Of a stretch of 18,818 nt of DNA, positions 15,410 through 18,818 are shown piece after piece. The stretch covers positions 1 to 18,818 of the forward strand of contig DAIERC010000453.1 of NCBI GenBank assembly GCA_027347125.1, in the 5' to 3' direction. A program made the position numbers and the translations under genes. How positions within the stretch are numbered: position 1 is the stretch's first letter; every line of letters starts with the position of its first letter. This DNA is from Ignavibacteriales bacterium. GTDB lineage: Bacteria > Bacteroidota > Ignavibacteria > Ignavibacteriales > Ignavibacteriaceae. The notes beneath the pieces are model-generated. The model was not told where the DNA came from. It made no database searches and saw only the letters and a list, made by a program, of their open reading frames with translations.

Positions 15410-17452
15410 TTAAGAAATACCCAGCATTCGCAAACCGTTAACGGCTAAGAATGCAAAAACATATGCCATCGATGTAAATAAAACCAGCTGCATTATAGGT
15501 ATTCGCCAACTGCCTGTTTCTTTTCTGGATATTGCCAGCGTTGAAATGCATTGAAGCGCGAAAATGAAGTAGATGATTAAACCTATGATTGTTGCTGTAG
15601 TAAAAAGTTTTTGATTTGTACCGGTAATTTGGGCTTGCCTCATCTCCTTTAGAATGGAAGTTTGAAGCGCACCGTTGTCTCCGGTAGCTCTAAAAATCAA
15701 TGCCAATGAACTCACGAATACTTCCCTTGCTGCGAATGTTGGGATAAGCGATACTCCAACTCTCCAATCCAAACCGATAGGCCTCATTACAGGTTGAATA
15801 AATTTCCCCAAGTCGGCTGCATATGAATTAGATAATCTTTCTGAACTGATAAGTTGTTCCGCTTTTTCCTTTGTTAAATTATTTGTTTCAACTTTTGGGT
15901 TGTAGTTCGGGAAATAAGTTAAAAACCAGATTACAACAGACAACATCAAAATTACGGTTCCGGCTTTTTTTACATAAGTCATTGAACTATGATAAGTATT
16001 GGTTGCTACAACTTTCAACTTGGGAATTCTATAAGTAGGAAGTTCAAGTATAAAAGAAGAGTTGTCTTCTTCTTTTAATATTTTACTGCTAAATTTATTT
16101 ATTACGCTAGCCACAACGGTTGAGCTTACGATGCTGAAAATATAAATACCTGCAAGCACCAATCCGGCAATCCATGATCTATCCATAGGAAACAAAAACG
16201 CCAGCAACAACGCATAAACCGGAAGCCTTGCACTACAGCTTAAAAGTGGAATAATAAAAATGGTCAGTAAACGTTCTCTTTTATTGGGAATGGTTCTTGT
16301 TGCCATAATTGCTGGGATTGCGCATGCAAAACCGGAAAGCATTGGAACAAATGATCTGCCGTTCAAGCCAATTTTTGACAGAGGTTGATCTATTAACATT
16401 GCGCCTCGCGCCAGGTAACCTGTATCTTCCAAGATGCCCAAAATTAAAAACAAAATTGCAATCTGGGGTACAAATATCAAAACTGCGCCCGTTCCGCCTA
16501 TTACTCCGTTTGCTATAAAATTTCCCAGCCAGTTATCGCCAATCAAACTGATTGTTTCCGTAGACAAAAATCCGAAGAATTGGTCAACCAGGTTCATCAA
16601 CGGTTGAGCAAACCAAAATATGGATGTAAAAGTTAGAGCCATAATTATGAAAAACGAAATAAGGCCCCAATATTTATGCAGAAGAATTTTATCGATTTTT
16701 AAAGTAGTCTGGTCTATTTTATTCTTCGGTATGTTGTTTAACTGTTTACTCAACTCATTTAACTTTTTATTAGCACCTAGCAGATTAGGCTCGCAAGAAT
16801 GTCCGTTAATTTCAAAAACAACTGCGCGCTCAATATCTTCAATTTCTTTGTAAACAGATAACAATTCATTAAGTGAAATAGAACTGTTAAACATTACCGG
16901 TTCAGTATTTTTATTGGCTTTATTTTTTGAGAGTTCTATTTCCGTAGCTCTAATTAACTCATCTATTCCGTTGCCTGTTCGCCCATTAATTTTTACTACA
17001 TTGCAATTTAGTTTTTTACTTAAATATTCTTCCGATATATCGTAACCTTTTCTTTGAAGTAGGTCGGTCATGGTTAACGCAACAATTACCGTAAATTTGG
17101 ATTCAATGAGTTGTTTAACCAATAAAAGATGACGCGATAGCTGACTTGCGTCGGCAGTAACAATAACAATATCGGGAATGCCGAGCCTTGGGTGCGAATA
17201 CAAAGCTTCAATTGATACTTTCTCATCGGGGGAATTAGGTACCAAACTCACAATACCGGGTGAGTCAAGTATGTTGGCATCAAGATTAAATTTTTTCTGA
17301 ATCCGGCTAACGGAATACTCCACTGTTGCGCCCGGATAGTTTACCGTTTTATAATTTTTACCGCTTAAGTAATTAAATAATGTTGTTTTCCCTGAATTCG
17401 GCGGGCCAACAAGAGTGATAAGAGGAATGTCTTCCAGAGTAACATTGTTCAT
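15410..17452 (-). CDS. feoB: Ferrous iron transporter FeoB
   Basis: Inner-membrane Fe(II) transporter with an N-terminal G domain, 680 residues from the preferred start. G1 is GPPNSGKTT (16-24), the G2 region NYPGATVEYS (38-47) and G3 DSPG (63-66). The usual NxxD of G4 is TMTD (127-130) and the usual SA of G5 is NG (156-157). The membrane part (about 260-680) has two Gate-like repeats with GFACAIPAIMATRT (374-387), where GxGCNxPA is common, and SCSARLPVY (405-413). The ATG at 17452 overlaps the feoA TGA in the classic ATGA form and gives a normal N-terminus; an in-frame TTG at 17467 is the alternative. No FeoC was seen. The feoA overlap indicates translational coupling. Confidence 0.95.
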   Translation of the reverse strand: MNNVTLEDIPLITLVGPPNSGKTTLFNYLSGKNYKTVNYPGATVEYSVSRIQKKFNLDANILDSPGIVSLVPNSPDEKVSIEALYSHPRLGIPDIVIVTADASQLSRHLLLVKQLIESKFTVIVALTMTDLLQRKGYDISEEYLSKKLNCNVVKINGRTGNGIDELIRATEIELSKNKANKNTEPVMFNSSISLNELLSVYKEIEDIERAVVFEINGHSCEPNLLGANKKLNELSKQLNNIPKNKIDQTTLKIDKILLHKYWGLISFFIIMALTFTSIFWFAQPLMNLVDQFFGFLSTETISLIGDNWLGNFIANGVIGGTGAVLIFVPQIAILFLILGILEDTGYLARGAMLIDQPLSKIGLNGRSFVPMLSGFACAIPAIMATRTIPNKRERLLTIFIIPLLSCSARLPVYALLLAFLFPMDRSWIAGLVLAGIYIFSIVSSTVVASVINKFSSKILKEEDNSSFILELPTYRIPKLKVVATNTYHSSMTYVKKAGTVILMLSVVIWFLTYFPNYNPKVETNNLTKEKAEQLISSERLSNSYAADLGKFIQPVMRPIGLDWRVGVSLIPTFAAREVFVSSLALIFRATGDNGALQTSILKEMRQAQITGTNQKLFTTATIIGLIIYFIFALQCISTLAISRKETGSWRIPIMQLVLFTSMAYVFAFLAVNGLRMLGIS

Positions 17453-17670
17453 AACAATTTTATACAATCAGCTTCATTTTTTCTAATAGCAATAATAGTA
17501 CCTCTTACTGAAAATGCCAAAGGATCATTGAAAGCAGAGATGCTAAGCAATTCAATTTCCTGGCCGGGAGTAAATCCCACTTCCAAGATTCTTCTGGAAG
17601 AAGGGTGAGAGCCGTCTATGCTGTTAATAACACCACGTTCTCCAAATTTTAATTCAGCAGCAGTTTTCAT
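17449..17670 (-). CDS. feoA: Ferrous iron transport protein FeoA
   Basis: A 73-residue SH3-like cytosolic protein needed with FeoB for Fe(II) uptake. The pattern is typical: RGVINSIDG, RRILEVGFTPGQEIELLS, and FSVRGTIIAIRKNEADCIKLL at the end. The ATG at 17670 is preferred because it gives the usual length and N-terminus (MKTAAELKFGE) and has AGGAAG at 17688-17683 upstream, though the 12-base spacing is long. A GTG at 17697 would add nine residues. The stop overlaps the feoB start by four bases. Upstream lies a strong promoter match. Confidence 0.92.
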   Translation of the reverse strand: MKTAAELKFGERGVINSIDGSHPSSRRILEVGFTPGQEIELLSISAFNDPLAFSVRGTIIAIRKNEADCIKLL

Positions 17671-17720
17671 AATAAAAATTAACTTCCTAAAATGCACATT
17701 ATTAAGATTTAGTCTACATA

Positions 17721-17749
17721 AAAATAGTGCTATCGGTTTATAAAGTCAA
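17721..17749 (-). promoter_or_regulatory. Strong sigma70-like promoter for feoAB with possible operator at the start site
   Basis: On the reverse strand TTGACT (17749-17744), a 17-base spacer and TATTTT (17726-17721) form the best promoter match in the window, 50 bases before the feoA ATG. Just downstream, AGACTAAATCT at 17715-17705 is an imperfect inverted repeat overlapping the expected start site and is a candidate repressor site. No classic GATAATGATAATCATTATC Fur box is seen. Confidence 0.6.
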
Positions 17750-17947
17750 GATATTTTAGATAATAATTTATTTGCTTATTTTACAAAGTTCGTTGTCGGG
17801 TCTTCAATTATATGAAGCGGTATTTTCGGAATGCCGAATTGTTTGATATTATAAAATAACCTTGGTATTCCAATAAAAAAATAATTCACTTCGAAAAATA
17901 AAATATTTTTAATTTAATTCATACTGTCTTAATGCCGGAATGCTTAA

Positions 17948-18818
17948 ATGGATATAAATTTTGGTTTTAATCTTGATCAATCTAGAAAATGTGTCTTTTA
18001 CAAGTTTAATTTTGTTTCCGGAAAGTATGAATATTTAAGCCCATATATTAGTACGCTTACAGGTTACTCTTGGGATGAATTGAATAATATCGGTATAAAA
18101 GCTATTATTAAGAAAATCGAAACTACCGGTAGTGCTGATAATGAAAAATGTGTTAACTGCTATACCGAATATTCTGCCAGATATTTCATAGAGGCGAAAG
18201 ACGGGACGTTAAAACTTGTGGAAGACAGAGCCTACACCGAATTAGATTCCGAAGGCAAAGAAAAAACAAGCAACGGTGTTTTAATTGATATTACCGATCA
18301 AAGCGAAAATAGAAAAGTTGAAAAAATAATAACCCAAATATTAGACGCCGCAAACACCGAAAGCGATTTGAATGAATTCTTTGAGTTTATTCATTCATCG
18401 ATTAGCGAGGTTATGCCGGCAAAAAATTTTTATATCGCCTTATATGAAAGCAACGACGATACATTAAGCTTTCCGTATTTTGTAGATGAAGCCGATAAAT
18501 CAATTTCACCAAAGAAATTAGGTAATGGACTTACAGAGTATGTAATAAAAAAAGGCAAAACCTGTTTGATTGATGCTCAAAAAAACGAAGAACTTAAAAA
18601 ACTTGGAGAAATTGATATAATTGGTACGCCGGCTAAAATTTGGCTGGGAATTCCCTTAAAGATTAAGGATTATACCTTCGGCGTATTAGTAGTTCAGGAT
18701 TATAATAACCCATACATATACGGAGAACAAGAAAAAAATATTCTTGAATTAATTTCCTACGCAATTGCCAGAGCAATTGAAAGAAAAAGAAACGAGCATG
18801 AAAAAAATAAATTAATTC
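17948..18818 (+). CDS. PAS-GAF signalling protein, probable sensor kinase N-terminal part (3' partial)
   Basis: An open frame from ATG at 17948 runs off the right edge, with 290 residues visible. Residues about 1-120 look like a PAS domain: FYKFNFVSGKYEYLSPYIST, then LTGYSWDELN, and the closing NGVLIDITDQSE. Residues about 130-280 look like a GAF domain: FIHSSISEVMPAKNFYIALY, GNGLTEYVIKKGKT, IWLGIPLKIKDYTFGVLVVQDY and EKNILELISYAIARAIERK. Such PAS-GAF order usually precedes a histidine kinase or diguanylate cyclase output module, which would lie beyond the window. No membrane segment is visible in this part. The ligand is unknown. It is divergent from feoA across 277 bases, but a link with iron is not shown. 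Confidence 0.82.
   Translation, partial: MDINFGFNLDQSRKCVFYKFNFVSGKYEYLSPYISTLTGYSWDELNNIGIKAIIKKIETTGSADNEKCVNCYTEYSARYFIEAKDGTLKLVEDRAYTELDSEGKEKTSNGVLIDITDQSENRKVEKIITQILDAANTESDLNEFFEFIHSSISEVMPAKNFYIALYESNDDTLSFPYFVDEADKSISPKKLGNGLTEYVIKKGKTCLIDAQKNEELKKLGEIDIIGTPAKIWLGIPLKIKDYTFGVLVVQDYNNPYIYGEQEKNILELISYAIARAIERKRNEHEKNKLI

Noticed and set aside
17453..17467. Upstream TTG start for feoB adding five residues
   Set aside because: The ATG at 17452 forms a standard ATGA overlap with the feoA stop, which is more likely.
17671..17697. Upstream GTG start for feoA adding nine residues
   Set aside because: The added residues are not FeoA-like, and the ATG at 17670 gives the normal length.
17825..17838. 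Small hairpin TTCGG-AATG-CCGAA between feoA and the sensor gene
   Set aside because: A five-base stem with no following T run or other context; not enough to call a terminator or operator.

Overview
The window is AT-rich, tightly packed bacterial chromosome. It carries 17 complete genes and two genes cut by the window edges. The gene mix suggests the Bacteroidota/Chlorobiota/Ignavibacteriota assemblage, most plausibly an Ignavibacteria-like lineage: a TonB-dependent receptor tail, a TatD nuclease fused to a radical SAM domain, BshB1 of bacillithiol synthesis, a glutaminyl-cyclase-like M28 lipoprotein, a two-domain FKBP lipoprotein, and few clear Shine-Dalgarno sites. The lineage is an inference from gene content; no rRNA, tRNA, CRISPR array, insertion sequence or phage gene was seen.

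Layout. Bases 1-272 are the end of an outer-membrane TonB-dependent receptor. Bases 343-6084 hold a forward run: TatD-radical SAM fusion (its last codons lie beyond an A9 tract that breaks the frame), an S13 D-Ala-D-Ala carboxypeptidase (PBP4/DacB type), an AcuC/HDAC-like deacetylase, an M28 lipoprotein and the ribosomal protein L11 methyltransferase PrmA. PrmA overlaps tail-to-tail with a reverse-strand YtcJ-like amidohydrolase. Next come bshB1 (forward), an M15 peptidase (reverse) and a tandem-FKBP lipoprotein (forward), with hairpin terminators at 8598-8623 and 10087-10111. Then a reverse pair of overlapping genes encodes a low-molecular-weight phosphatase followed by a fructosamine-kinase homologue, a probable protein-deglycation unit. 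It is divergent from an exported GHL10 glycosidase with a C-terminal Fn3-like domain. The remainder up to 17.7 kb is on the reverse strand. In the direction of transcription it reads feoA, feoB, a Fur-family regulator, an RNase Z-like metallo-hydrolase, a membrane-anchored OB-fold protein and a YjbQ-family protein. A PAS-GAF signalling protein starts forward at 17948 and runs off the end.

How the genes may work together. FeoA, FeoB and Fur form an iron-uptake and iron-sensing block with good sigma70-like promoters before feoA and before fur. Three separate enzymes act, or may act, on peptidoglycan (S13, M15 and GHL10). The kinase/phosphatase pair and BshB1 point to care of damaged proteins and thiol metabolism. 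Most of the window is ordinary core genome. The points most worth a second look are the A9 frameshift in the TatD-radical SAM gene, the altered G4/G5 nucleotide-specificity motifs and core-motif change in FeoB, the overlapping phosphatase/kinase pair, and the metallo-hydrolase following fur. I found no convincing wholly new multi-gene system.
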